Origin: Annona cherimola
Taxonomy: Eukaryota; Streptophyta; Magnoliopsida; Magnoliales; Annonaceae
Direction of reading: 5' to 3'
DNA: 64,000 bases
Assembly: GCA_030490835.1 (NCBI GenBank)
Contig: CM059971.1
Coordinates: 43,634,012 to 43,698,011, forward strand
This document shows positions 34,465 to 46,800 of this stretch, in pieces; within the stretch, counting starts at the first letter, position 1; every line of letters starts with the position of its first letter. The translations under genes and the position numbers were made by a program. The notes beneath the pieces were generated by a model that worked only from the letters and a program-made list of their open reading frames with translations, had not been told where the DNA came from and searched no databases.

Positions 34465-35839
34465 TGTTATATGTATGAAAGATTACCCTACATAAGGGTA
34501 TTAAAAATAAATGAATGGATAATGTGATGTATAGGCTATGTTGATACGTATGAACACCCACTTGTCTTAATCTAGTGTAATGTAAATCCAAATGGATTTA
34601 TGTAGGTTGGAAAACCTAAGGGATGTAAGCATTTGAAGTGATGTATATAAATGAAATGTTATTTTCATTTATCTAGGCAAAGGCAAGGAAAAGAATGGAA
34701 GAAAGGGATTAAGGCGATCTCAGGTAAGCAAGCGAACTTTCTAAATCATTTATTTCTCCCTATGTGTTGAAATGATTTAAGATGTTATGTCGATGCTTTT
34801 ATGAATGTTTTACAAGTGGGCAAACACAAGTTTTGAAAATGACGGCTTTAATGAAAAGTCACAAGTTTTGAAAAAAGGATGACTTTAATGAAAAGCCTTA
34901 AGGTTTACTTCATGGGAAGCAAGCAACAGTTTTTAATATAAATATTTTATTGCAAGTGTTGCCAAAGATTGGGAATGCTTTATGCTAATGGATTAAGAAA
35001 TTTGCTTATGAGTAAGCAAGTTCTCCATAATGTTAATTTTAAAGGATTTTATGTTTTATGCCAATAGTTTTAAGAATATGCTTTCAAGCAAGCAAGTTCT
35101 TTATGAAGTTGTTTCAAAAATATTTTATAAGAAAAAGGAAAATTTTCCCTTTTTCACAAAGCAATATTAGTAAATAAGTTTTGAATATATTATTATGATA
35201 TTTTGTGATAAACGACTATGTTTATGAAAGAAAAAGAAAAAGCAATTTGATTTATGGAAAAATTTTAGTTTTTCTATGTCATGATATTTAATATAAATGA
35301 TAACTTGGACATAGTCCATATGTTTGAAATGATATTTGAAAAGCTTTGATTTCCTTTAGATAAGGAAATATGTTGAAAATGTCTTGAAAAATGTTTATAC
35401 GGATATTGTTAAGATAGGATTTAAGGATGGCCAACCCAATAAGTTGATTTTATAAATGGTTTAATTTCGGGTTGCTAAAATGACATACAAAAGACTATTC
35501 AAGCCTCTCTATGTAAAAATGGCAAAATAGATATGTAGACAAGAATTTGACTTTGAGGTGGTTGAGAAGAGGATGGCATAATTGCATAACTTTTGTGAGC
35601 AAAAGGCCCTGAAATGGAAACCAAGAAAATACTAGGAAAAAATATATAATTTATTCTAGAAAATCCAAAAATTTTGAAGTTCTTTTATTATAAGGGTTTT
35701 AAGATGTATTGTTTCTCAGAAATTTCAAAGGCTTATCAAAATATTTTACTCAAAATTCTTCTAAAAGAATTTAAGGAAGTTCATCATAAAAATTAGATTT
35801 CAAATGACAACTTGTTTAAAGTGGGTGCGCTCGCTTTAC

Positions 35840-36020
35840 AAGTTGACACGGACTGCGGTCTGTGATGTTATTTTTCAAAATGATTTTTAAAGATACAGAT
35901 TTCGGTCTGTGATGTTTTTTGAGAATGGATGCGGACTGCGGTCTGTGATCCTTGTTTAAAAGGACACGGGCTGCGGTCTGTGATACTTTAAACCATACGA
36001 ACTGTGGTCTGTGATCAGGA
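35840..36020 (+). repeat. CTGCGGTCTGTGAT repeats
   Basis: Five copies of a CGGACTGCGGTCTGTGAT-like word near 35850, 35890, 35932, 35966 and 36000, separated by AT-rich spacers. T10 keeps one or two diverged inverted copies (56625-56705). Confidence 0.8.
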
Positions 36021-36519
36021 TGTATGGTGCACCAGTACAAGGAATAGGCCGGCTCTAAGCACGATCGGAGATGGACCAGGGCCTACTCTACTTATGTCCA
36101 AGTCGCTAAGGGGTGGCAAGAGTGTCAGCGGCGCCCTCCCTGATATGGGAGAAGGATAAAGGAACAGCCGCCTGGCTAGCGTGCTGTTAAGGATTCTCTT
36201 CCAAAAGGTAGAATGATCACTTGCTAAGTGTCACTACTGAATGGGGAGAATGCATTTGCTTATGTTTTGCTTTTGAAAAGCCCAAAGATTGGGACATAAA
36301 ATCAGTTTTACGAAAAGTTATCCTAAAGGGATTTTTATGAAATGATTCCCTTAAAAATAGGGTGTTTTACACAAAAGTGTAAATAATAAGGATGAAAGGA
36401 AATGTTTTCTATGCAAATGCTTTTATGAAAATGGGTTATATGTTTTATATCTTGTTTGCTATAAACAAGCCTCAAGACGAGGATTATGAAAAGGATTTAT
36501 GTCAAACTTAGTTTTGGAC

Positions 36520-37015
36520 ATAAGAATGTCCATTTCCAAAAAGGCTTAAATGGAAAAGTATTTTAGGACATATGAATGTCCATTGCCAAAAAAAGTTATG
36601 TCAAAAATGTTTTGGGACATCATGTCCCTTAGCTAAAAGAATTTATGATGAAAAATATTTTTGGACATAGAAATGTCCCTTGCCGAAAAAGGCTTAAGTG
36701 AATGATGTTTTTCGACATGAGAATGTCCTTCTTTGCTAAAGAGTTTATGAGAAAAATGTTTTGGATGTAATACGTCCACTGGCAAAAGATGGTTTTATGT
36801 AAATGACTTGGAACATTGGAAATGTTCACACAAGGCTAAAGAAAGTTAATTAAAAAGGATAAAACATATATGTTTTGCCTTCACAAGCCCAGACGTGGCT
36901 TGTAAATGATTTTAAGAATGAACTTTATGAAGATGTTCTAGGGCATAGAATTGTCCTTATGAACAAAAGAATTTTATGATAATATTTTAAGACATATAAA
37001 TGTCCTCAGGTAAAA
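36520..37015 (+). repeat. Array of GGACAT...ATGTCC inverted-repeat units
   Basis: Eight or nine units of roughly 50-60 bp, each with a short palindrome such as GGACATAGAAATGTCC followed by CTTGCC and AAAA(A)GG. Examples at 36517, 36569, 36620, 36662, 36713, 36762, 36811, 36941 and 36989. T10 has one copy (56268-56284). Confidence 0.8.
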
Positions 37016-37554
37016 AAGTGTTCAAGATATTTAAGAAAAACGTTTTAAAGGAAGTCTTGACCTAAAAAATAAAATGCTTACTTACTGGGTTTTCACTCAC
37101 GTTTTGTTTTCCCAAACCTTAGACATATATCGGGAACTCAGGAGGTTGCGAACCTAAGCAATGAAGGAAGGTACGTGATGGTAGCCATGTGGGCTATAAG
37201 GAATGAGATAGCATGATTAAAGTTCTAAGGTATGTTGATGTGTATGTGAACTTAATTAGAATTTTAAGTTCCATGTGATCCAATGATTTGAATGAATGTA
37301 TATATGGAATGAAAATATAATTGTAGAAAAGCATCATGAATGCTATGAATGAAATATGAAATTTATTACAAGTGTATTGGTACTTGTATGATGAATGATG
37401 TGGAATGTAATGAAATGAATGATGATAAAAAAATTAGACGAGATCCAATTAATAACCCGCCATGTAATCAGGGCAACAATCCTGATTCACATTCACCAAT
37501 CGATAGATCTTGAAGTAAGGATGTGATGTCTCTAGTTTGGGACGCTATAGAAGG

Positions 37555-37566
37555 TGGTATCAGAGC
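37555..37566 (+). other. Primer binding site of the T6 element
   Basis: TGGTATCAGAGC, 5 nt after the LTR end, with the downstream ATAGATTGGTAAATAG also seen at 54627 and, inverted, at 6788-6804. Confidence 0.9.
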
Positions 37567-39717
37567 ATAGATTGGTAAATAGTCATGAAAAGAAAAGACT
37601 TGATATCACAAAGATGACATCTTAGCAAGAATTGATAGATAGACGTAGAGGGAAAATGAAAAATGATGAAAGAAATAGATTGAAATTATAAGACATATGC
37701 GATATGTATTGTCTTTTATTGTGTATAGATTAAAATTAGAAGACATATGCGATATGTATTGTCTTTTACTGTGTGTCATTATGACGCAAAGGTATGACTA
37801 TTTAAGGAAATGTAGCTAGTTTGCTATATTTCATAATATAGATGTTATATGAAGGAAAAATGATATGAGGACAAATGAGATAAAGAGGGAGGTAGGAGAA
37901 TCTAAGAAAAGACAAAAGATAGAAGGGAATAAGAACAGATGATGGGTTAAATAATGAAACCCTACATAGAGACCCCCCATGTCTAAGGTTTACCATACCT
38001 CACTTAAGATAGCACAAGATTGTGCTATATGATATATATGTTTAAGGTGCAGCGCCATGGCGAACATATGGAAGGCACCAAGGCGCCAACTTTCTAAGTA
38101 ATTGTTGGTTTAGAGCTTATGTTTATGATAAAATGACTTATTATGTAAGTATAATCTGAATGTGTAAGGAAAAACAACCTTACACTATGAAAAGTGAAGA
38201 TAGGAATGAAAAAGGTAGGAAAAAGAAAAGAATTTCCTTTTGATTCCTAAATAAATATATGATGTTTGATGTTATGAAAATATAAATGCATTTGATTTCA
38301 TTCAAATGCTAAGTGTATATGGAAAAGGAAAGGTCATTTATCTTTCTAGATCATATAATTGACTAATTGAATGATTCTATGGTAAGATACAATTATATTA
38401 AAATGATTTCATATGTTGCTTTCTACAACATGCCTATCACCGTGGTTTTTGAACAAGGGAAAGACAGTTGTAGATATGAGTCAACAGAAAAGAAGAGAAG
38501 GCAGTAGCAAATCAAAATGACCAGGGCACTGAGGACAAGTGAGTCCAAGGGCTCGTCAACGACGGGTAAATATACACCTTGAGTCAAGGGTTGAAGGTGG
38601 AGCCGCTGCAGGTAACACCTCATAAGTAGAAAAAGTGGAGGACAGTATAACTGCAGTTGTAGAAGGAGCTGTGCAGTAAGCCACTCGAGATTGAGCGGTC
38701 CAAATAGAAGAATAATACAAGGCCTTTGGGAAAACCCAATGGGACCAATTAGAAGAAAGTGGAAATGATGGACCGGTACAGGTAATAATTTTTAACCTAG
38801 TACCTAAACCTTTAAGGGTTGATAATAGTAAGATAGAAGCAAATGGAAAGGTTATTAATGCCTTTCTAGCTTAGTATCCACCTAAGTTCTCAAGTGAATC
38901 ATATTCTATTCAAGCTAAGCAGTGGATGACTGAAACCAAGAACATGATTAAGGTTTGAACATGTAGTCTTATATAATGTCCAAGCATTGATTGGCAATGC
39001 TTATAAGTGATAGGAAAGCCTAATGGCTATTATGCCATAATCAAATAAGGTAATCTGGTGAACTTTTTAAGAAATATTTTTCAATAGGACACCAGGATCT
39101 AACACATGTTGGTAATGAACATGTACAATCAGGGCAAGGACAACTTGCCACTAAAGATTAAGGAACCTGGTGTAGGGAAAGAATGGAGTAAGAAAGGTTA
39201 GCTCAACCAAAGCTAGTTGCAGCTATCGGTTGATAGAAAGTATCTATAAATTATTGCAGAAAAGTCTAGCAAAACATGTCTAGTTAGCATGTATGGAAAG
39301 AAAAGAAGATTCCATATATGATATCACAAAGTTTGGTATCATATATCATATCAAGGAATGATAGATAGATGAAGAAAAATATAGGCAAGAATGATTGGCA
39401 GAATTTTCTTCAATTCCGATGTCGACGGAAGATAGGTATGGGAGAAAATTATCTCTCTATGATGATCAAAAGAAATGAGATTAGAAAAAATGATAAGGAC
39501 CCTACTGGTTTATGGAAACTGGAAAGGGAGACTAAGAAGAAAATATTTTACACTGGTTTAATACCAGTACTCCTATTAGGTAGTCTACGCTGGTATAACC
39601 TAGTTGTAGACATTATGAGATAAGAAGGAATGGATAGGTTAGCAAAAGTGTCTTTTGCTACGACATGTATGAAAATTTATGTGAGAACGATTTTTGCTCT
39701 ATGCTATAGAATGAATG
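37567..39717 (+). mobile_element. T6 element internal region
   Basis: About 2.15 kb after the PBS without an intact gene. It includes a 52-bp direct repeat (AGACATATGCGATATGTATTG at 37690 and 37741), a degraded gag stretch (38760-39170) and a 3' part (39390-39670) homologous to the internal region of the minus-strand T element. It ends where copia-2 begins. Confidence 0.7.
38760..39170 (+). pseudogene. Relic of chromovirus-type gag in T6 element
   Basis: A weak but readable trace: ...FLA*YPPKFSSESYSIQAKQWMTETKNMIK at about 38862-38955, which has the shape of the gypsy gag start (PPxF...A..W...M). After that only scattered fragments remain, with stops and frameshifts. It suggests the short T elements descend from a gag-bearing chromovirus. 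The call is tentative. Confidence 0.45.
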
Positions 39718-41521
39718 TGTTGGAATCAATGGCAAATTATGCACAATCTGCGTTTGATGATTAACAACTCAATTTGAGTAAGTTTTGGGTACTAATATGT
39801 TTTGTGGAAACTGTTTAAAGGATAGAAAATTAAAAATCAAAATTTGACAGATCAAGTTGTAAAACCAAGTCAACTCAGCTATCGACTTGAGTCAAGTCGA
39901 TACCCAAGTAGACCTCAGGATCGACTTGGAAAGAAGCAGGACTTTCCAGTGTTGAATTTTGATCCAAGACAAGTAAAGTCGCAAGGCCAAGTCGACTCCA
40001 TCTGCGACTTAGGTGAAGTCGCAGACCCAAGTCGACTCCACCATCGACTTCAGGTACTCAAACCTTCCAACGTTGAAAATGGGATCCAAGACAGGTGAAG
40101 TCGCAAGTCTAAGTCGACTCCAGCTACGACTTGGGTGAAGTCGCAGACCAAAGTCGACTCCACCATCAACTTCAGATGCTCAAAACTTTCAGCGTTGAAA
40201 TTCGAATCCAAGACTGGTGAAGTCACACCCGAAGTCAACTCCATGTGCAACTTGAGTGAAGTCGCATCCTCAGGTCAACTTCACATGCGATCGAAGTGAA
40301 GTTGATCCCCAAGTCAACCCAAATATCCGACTCGAGTCAGATTGAAGATGAACATAGTCCAGACAAGCAATTCTACAAGATAAAATCATTCAAGACTATA
40401 TTCTACTCAAAGAAAATTCATTTGGCTATTTTTGTGGATTGCAAAATCAAGATTATCAAAGCATCCTAAATCCAAGGCATGAAGACAAAGTTTCTAAGAG
40501 AAATTTAACATAACAAAGCTTCAAGATTGAGTGTTCAGTGGAAGAACAAATACAAGATGAATGACAAGCAAGCAAGTTTCAAAAGAAATTCAAGTCCCAA
40601 CAAGTGCATACAGAAAGTGAAGTCGCACCCGAAGTCGACTTCACCTGCGACTTGGGTCAAGTTCAGGACCAAGTCGACCTGAAGTGGAACTTGAGGTATT
40701 TGTTGGGAACCAAAGTCGCACCCCAAGTCGACTTCAGTATGCGACTTGGTTGAAGTCGCACCCGAGGTCGACTTCATCTGCGACTTGGGTCGCAACAGTC
40801 AAAAAATTCGAACGTTGGCGCATTAAATGCGCACAACCTACCTCCAAACGTTCGAATTTACTCCACCATTATAAATATGCATTCAAGTGAACGTGCTAGA
40901 GGTTAGAAAGAGCATTAACTAAAAAAAAACTACCATCCTCTCAAGCATTAAGTGATCAACACAAGTTTCAAGTGAAGAACTACGCCCTAACTTGCTGAAT
41001 TCTTTAAAGCTGATCAAACCATCCCTTCTATGAGTTCTTCCATGAGCTGAAACCTGCCTACACAATCTGTAAAGTGTAGATTTCTTTATTTGATTCATTA
41101 TTTGTATTTTATACTTGGTTTGATATTGGTGTTTTGAACCAAGTGATAGCAAAGTAGCGTTATGACTTGAGTGGGGCTTGTCACCTACTTTGTGCTGTGA
41201 TTTGTACAAGCCCCCTAGAGTTGGAATCTAGAAGAGAGTTGTTGCTCTAGTCGAATTTGATAATACATAATGGAACCCAAGTCACAAAGGGTGTGAGCTT
41301 GGAAAAGTGGAGCAGGGGAGGTTGCTCGAACCACTATAAAACCCTTACCTACTGCTGTGGTTAGCATTTTTGATTTTATTGCTTTATTGCTCTCCATATT
41401 AATCATTTGTTTCATTAAGGGGATTAAATTAAAAATGAGAAATTTCTGTTTAAGTAAAAATTTCAAAGTACCCAATTCGCCCCTTCCCTCTTGGGTAATA
41501 GCCATAAACTCGAGACCAACA
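39718..41521 (+). mobile_element. Copia-2 5' LTR
   Basis: 1804 bp, TGTTGGAATCAA to GAGACCAACA, closely related to 21719-23468. It contains the ~121-bp GTCGAC repeats (39890-40330), the second GTCGAC block (40615-40790) and TATAAATAT at 40870-40878. A PBS follows at 41524. Confidence 0.88.
40870..40878 (+). promoter_or_regulatory. TATA box of copia-2 LTR
   Basis: TATAAATAT in the same context as 22815-22823 (CATTATAAATA followed by GCATTCAAGTGAA). Confidence 0.65.
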
Positions 41522-41523
41522 AG

Positions 41524-41535
41524 TGGTATTAGAGC
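41524..41535 (+). other. Primer binding site of copia-2
   Basis: TGGTATTAGAGC, one change from the initiator Met tRNA PBS, two nucleotides after the LTR. Confidence 0.85.
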
Positions 41536-41570
41536 AGGTATTTGAGTTAAACCAAAGAAATCTTTTGAAA

Positions 41571-43128
41571 TGGCATCCTAATCAACTTCCACCCCAGCAT
41601 TTGCCAAGGGCCAATCTTTCACTAGACCGCCTCTATTTGATGGGACTAACTTCGGTTATTGAAAGTTGAGAATGAAACAACTAATCATGACTACAGATAT
41701 TGATTCTTGGATTGCTATCCAAGATGGTGTTATGTTGCCTATTGATGTAAAAGCCTCCACATGGTCCGAGGAGGAAGTAAGAACTGTTAAAAGCAACGCA
41801 AAGGCCATGAACTTCCTCTTTTGTGCATTAACGGCATCGAAGTACGATAGAGTATCCTCATGCCAAACCGCTAAAGAAATATGGAACACTCTTACATCTA
41901 TCTATGAGGGAACTTCTGAAGTCCAAGGGACTAGGAGAAATATTTTGATTGGAGAGTTAGAAAGTTTTAAAATGCTTGAAACTGAAAATATTTCTGAAAT
42001 GTTTGCTAGATTTTCTAATATTACTAACAACTTGAAAGGTCTTGGAAAAGCAATTTTTGAATCCGAGCAGGTAATGAAAAACTTAAAAGCGCTACCGAAT
42101 CTTGGACTCCGAAGATCACAACCATTGAGGAAACAAAGGACCTCAACACACCACGGCTAGAAGATCTAATAAGCTCACTAATGTCTCATGAGCTAATAAA
42201 GAAGAGAAATAAAGAGCAACACAAAGGCAAAAGAGTTATTGCCTAAAAAGCCGCACAAGCTTCAGACGACTCCACCTCATCCTCTCAAAACGACGATGAA
42301 GAGACTGCCCTACTTACAAGACGGTTTAGAAAATTTGTAAGAAAAAGGAGAAATTTCAGGAGCTTCAAAGAAAGAAATCCAAAGGAGAAAAAGAAGGAGG
42401 CTACAAAGTGCTTCCGGTGTGGCTGTATGGGGCACATGCAAGCCCAATGCCCAACGCCCAAAGAGACCAAAACAAAGGAGCGAAGAGATAAGAAAGATCG
42501 AGGAGAAAATAGAAGATTTCAAAAGGTCAAAGGAAAAAGGTCCAGGGGAAAGCGTCAAAATATTTTTGAATATGACCTTCCAAAATAACAAGAGAGAACT
42601 TGGGTATTCCACATTTGAGAAGGGAGAAAGTAGTAAGTCAAATGCTCCAAGGACTCATAGAAACTGAGCAAAATCCATCCAAGCTAAACCAAAAATGAAT
42701 CATGTTGCTTGGACCAAAAGACTAACTTGGGAACCAGCTACTACATGACTTCCCACTCCAAGACTCCTGGGAGCTTGTAATTTTTGCAATAAGATGGGGC
42801 ACAAGGTATATCAATGTAAAATAAGAAAGTTACATGATCTTGGTACAAAATTGGTTTGGGTACCTAAGAGCATTGGATTTATGCCTTCAAAAGTAGATTA
42901 ACGTAGATTCCAATGGTTAACTTACCCAAATGGACCCATAAAATGGGTACCAAAAAAATAAGCTCTACTTGATTTGATTTTTGCAGGTTTGTTTTAGAGC
43001 AAAGGCCAATAATATATGATTTATGGATAGCGGCTGCTCAAGACATATGACGGGAGAAAAAGGATTGTTCCATAGGATCAAACTGTGTAATGAAGGAACG
43101 GTTGCTTTTGGGAATAATGAAAAAGGTA
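41571..43128 (+). pseudogene. Copia-2 gag and start of protease, truncated
   Basis: Gag begins near ATGGCATCC (41571) with an early stop where copia-1 has CAA. A long readable stretch (41666-42160) keeps KLRMKQLIM, AKEIWNTLTSIYEG and GELESFKMLETENISEMF. The zinc knuckle CFRCGCMGHMQAQC is intact at 42409-42450. About 0.5 kb is deleted near 42535 relative to copia-1. The protease motif DSGCSRHMTG starts at 43026. The copy stops at 43128, fused head-to-head to an inverted copia fragment, so integrase and RT are absent. Confidence 0.82.
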
Positions 43129-43833
43129 TAATAATAATTGAGTCACATTGACTTTTTTTTATTGTGAATTTGTTTTATAATTTCTTTATTTCATCATATA
43201 ATGAATCATATGCTTGTTGTAGTTCCTCTAATTTAGCACATTTGAGACAATCATGTGTAGCAGAGTAAATAGATTGGGTATCTAAGTGATTAATTTTGGA
43301 GGTTATCTCATCACTACTTGTATAGTTTGTTGAGCTGGTTTCACCATCTAAGATTTCTGTTGCAGTAAGGTAAATCACGTTGTGTTCTTCCTCTATCCTT
43401 TCCATGCAACATATTCTAGCACAGTTTGCAGCTTCATCGTCTTCATTCGACGAGCTGCTTATTGTAGACGTTTCCTCAATTACATATATTCCTCTCCTTT
43501 GGCTTTTTATTTCTGTCTTTCTTCACTCGCCATTCTTTTGTCTTACTTTCATCTGGTGTAGGATATTGAGCTTGCATATGTCCTACTCCACTACACCTGT
43601 AGCACTTGGTTATTTCCTTCTTTTTCTCCTTTCCATTTCTCTCTTTGAATCCTTTAAAGTTCTTCCCCTTTCTTACAAATTTTCTGAACCTTCGAGTGAG
43701 TAGGGCAATCTCTTTATCACCATTTTGAGAGGATGAAGTGGTTCATCTGAGTTCGGTGTAACCCTCAAAGCAATTGCCCTTTTTTCCTTTGTGCTGCTCC
43801 TCATTTCTTTTCTTTATCAGCCCTCATTTCTTT
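43129..43833 (-). pseudogene. Copia-3 gag C-terminal fragment, inverted
   Basis: On the minus strand, from 43833 down: KRNEEQHKG-like sequence, a decayed zinc-knuckle region (GTGCTACAGGTGTAGTGG... near 43600), then TATEILDGETSSTNYTSSDE and CLKCAKLEELQQAYDSLYDE (43175-43405), matching the plus-strand gag of copia-1 at 24600-24785. It ends abruptly at about 43135 in the inverted junction with copia-2. Confidence 0.75.
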
Positions 43834-46800
43834 TGTGGCGCCCCAAACCCGAGCATCACATCCTGAGCCTTACCTCGGGATCGTTATTAATTGGTAAACA
43901 TGATCAGGATTGTTGCCCTATCAAATGGAAATTAAATATGTTTCCTTAAGTATTTGTTCCCTTCTATTTTTCATCTCATGCATATTTAGGTCATTTCCAC
44001 CCAATAATTTCATACCTAATCATGATATTCACGATATATTTCAAACTTTCTCATAAATCAGATGTCACAGCATATATTATCCATAACTGTCAACACAGAA
44101 ACATCAAATCAATTTACAATCATTCAACATAAATTTTTTTCACAATCAAGAACTTATAACTTTTTCATTTCTTCAGTGGCCATCTCGTGCTCCTTTGCCA
44201 GGTCTCTTCTTTCACCTGTCTATGGGTTTGGAAAATGAAAACATGAGTCGAAACTCAATAAGCAAGTTATATATTTTCCAGGCAATTTATTTTGCAGGCA
44301 ATATTTTTCATTTAAAATATCTTGGAAAGAAATTTATACCTTTTGAAAAGGTATATCTTGAAAACATAGTCCTTGTACCTATCATAGGTACGACATGCAT
44401 AATGTAATGTAAAAATCGTGAAACATGTCCTTCATAGGATGGAAGCTAGTTAGGTGACCATCCGTCCTTGTCTTCTCCCATCTTAGGGAGGGCGCCGCCG
44501 GCCTTTGGCCTATCTTAGTAACTTGGCCACACCAAAGGGGGACAACCAGTCCGCTTATTCTTTTCAGGTGGACCTAGTACTTTGTGCACATAAAATTTTC
44601 ATAAAAACCATCTTTAACATGCTAGCATGATTTTTCATTCAGAACGTAATAAAATATTATTTTTCATAACATTTATCAATGAAATTTCGTAAGATCATCT
44701 TGTAAATAAAATAATCATTTCAATACACATTTAACTAAGGAATGACCATCCTTAAATACTTTAAATACTTCTGAAATAATTTCAATATTCACATTAAATC
44801 AATTAGAGAAAAAGTTGCATTTATTTAAAATATTTTAGAAAATAAAATTATTTAGAAATTTGCTTGCTTACCTGTCTCACGTCAGCTTTCCGAATCTACC
44901 TATTCTTTGCCCTTGCTTACATGAGAATGATATAACATTCATATATTTCTTCTGCTTGCATTCAACTTAGTTTTCCAACCCATTTTCATTAACATACATA
45001 ATCCATTTGACTTTTCAAGGTGTTATGTACATATAGCACATACTTGTGCATTACATCGGTTATTACACAACATGTTCAATCCTATAAGTAAGGTAATCAT
45101 TCAATCACTTAATAATCATCATTTAAAGATTCATTACCTTCCATACAACATATTTCACTTATTTTCCAAAAATTCATACATCGGTGCTCATTTTAAGCAC
45201 TCGTCGTTACCTTAGGCCTCAATAATTTATCCCAAAATTTGAGATTATCCTTATGTATCTAAACAGAAATATAATAATGTAATTTATCATATTTTAATGC
45301 ATTTTTGCATTTAATACATTTACATAAGTCCTTTACCCCTTATGCATGTCCATGCTTCCATATATACCCATTTCACAACACATATATGATGCATTTCATA
45401 AAATTTTCCAAATCAACAACTTAGTCCGTAATTCAGCATGATTTACATCCTTAATAACACTTTATTTACGGTATTTTTATGAAATTTTAATCCACAAATC
45501 ATAGGATTCCAAAACAACAACTTTGGAACCTGTTTTTCACACTTTCAACGTACCTTTCGGTACTTAACCCAAAACGGATTTATAATTCCGAATTTTCAGC
45601 AACTAATCCAACTTTTACTAACCCAAATTCAGAGTATTAATACATATTTAACATTCATAATTCAACTCCTTTCAAAACAGAAACTTTCATGTACATATTG
45701 GGTACCTTTTTCAACCCATTTTGAATGTTCCTACACATGCCCTAAAATTCCAGATTTAAGGCAAAGTTCATTCATTCATTTTGGACATTCAAAGTACCCT
45801 AAATTTAGAGTAATTTACTCTCTAAATCATCCATAATTTATTTAGGCAAACTTATGCAACATATATATCACAAAATATGGAAATCGAATCATATACGTAA
45901 CCTTGAATTCCATTCTTTCTAAAATTCATATCTTAGGCTTAAATCAACATATATATTTCACTAAAGCATGATTCATAGCCTAAACATGACACTAATCCAA
46001 AACAGAAACTTAATATATGCATTTTGAATATTTCAAGTTAGGTTTTCAACCCATATTCAATCCTAATTTCCATTTCAACTCCTTAAATCATTGAAATTCA
46101 TATATATCTCTTAATACTCATTCAATATTCAATCAAATAGCATGCTAAATCACCATTTAAGGATTCTTTTTGTATCATATTCATATTCATAAACTTGAAG
46201 TAGAAAACTTAGAATCAAAGGGTCTAGCACATCATGTATACTTACTTGATTGTTGTCAACTTTGATCCCAAAATAATCAAGCTTGGTTTTCTTTTCTTTC
46301 TTCCTTTCTTTCTTCCTTTCTTTCTCCTTCTTTCTTCTCCCTTTTCTTCCCTCCTTGCTGGGATTTTTATGGACATTCAAGGCTACTGAATTGTGGGGGT
46401 GTTTGGTTCCTTGAAAAAAAATTTCTAACTCTTTTCTCTCATGGCAGTCCACCCCTATTTATAAGGGCTGGATTTTCCAGCTTGTGGACCCCATTTTGAG
46501 AATGATTTGAGATCATTTTTAATGCTCATTTATCCCACTTATGTGCTGTCCAAATGGTGGCCAAGTAATTATATTTTTAACCATATTTTCTATAAGTGAA
46601 AATCTGCTCAAAATCAACTCACCTTGCTGTCCATTGTGAGCACGTTCCTTACTGCCTCCTTTTTTAATTTTTTTTCCACACTTTGACAGCTTTAAATTAA
46701 TGGTAATTTATGTATCTAATTAGTAGCTAGCTCAGCTACTGATTTAGAATAAAAAAATCAAGAAAAATCAAAAAATCAAGAAAAATCCAACAATCAAGCC

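Larger units (their letters stand above)
34465..37549 (+). mobile_element. T6: T-LTR, second part
   Basis: The T6 LTR continues after T7 and ends GGGACGCTATA (decayed GGCGCCACA) directly before a PBS. It includes CAGGTAAGCAAGC (34722), a CTGCGGTCTGTGAT repeat cluster (35840-36020), GC-rich module 36055-36150, the GGACAT...ATGTCC array (36520-37015), hairpin TGGGT-TTTC-ACTCA (37085-37098) and acceptor-like TAG (37120-37122). Confidence 0.75.

Noticed and set aside
36520..37015. CRISPR-like array
   Set aside because: Units are degenerate, with hairpins inside an LTR of a plant retroelement; there are no uniform spacers or cas genes.
46150..46452. Minus-strand Lys/Glu/Arg-rich frame
   Set aside because: It derives from a GAAA/GGAA microsatellite-like leader of T8.
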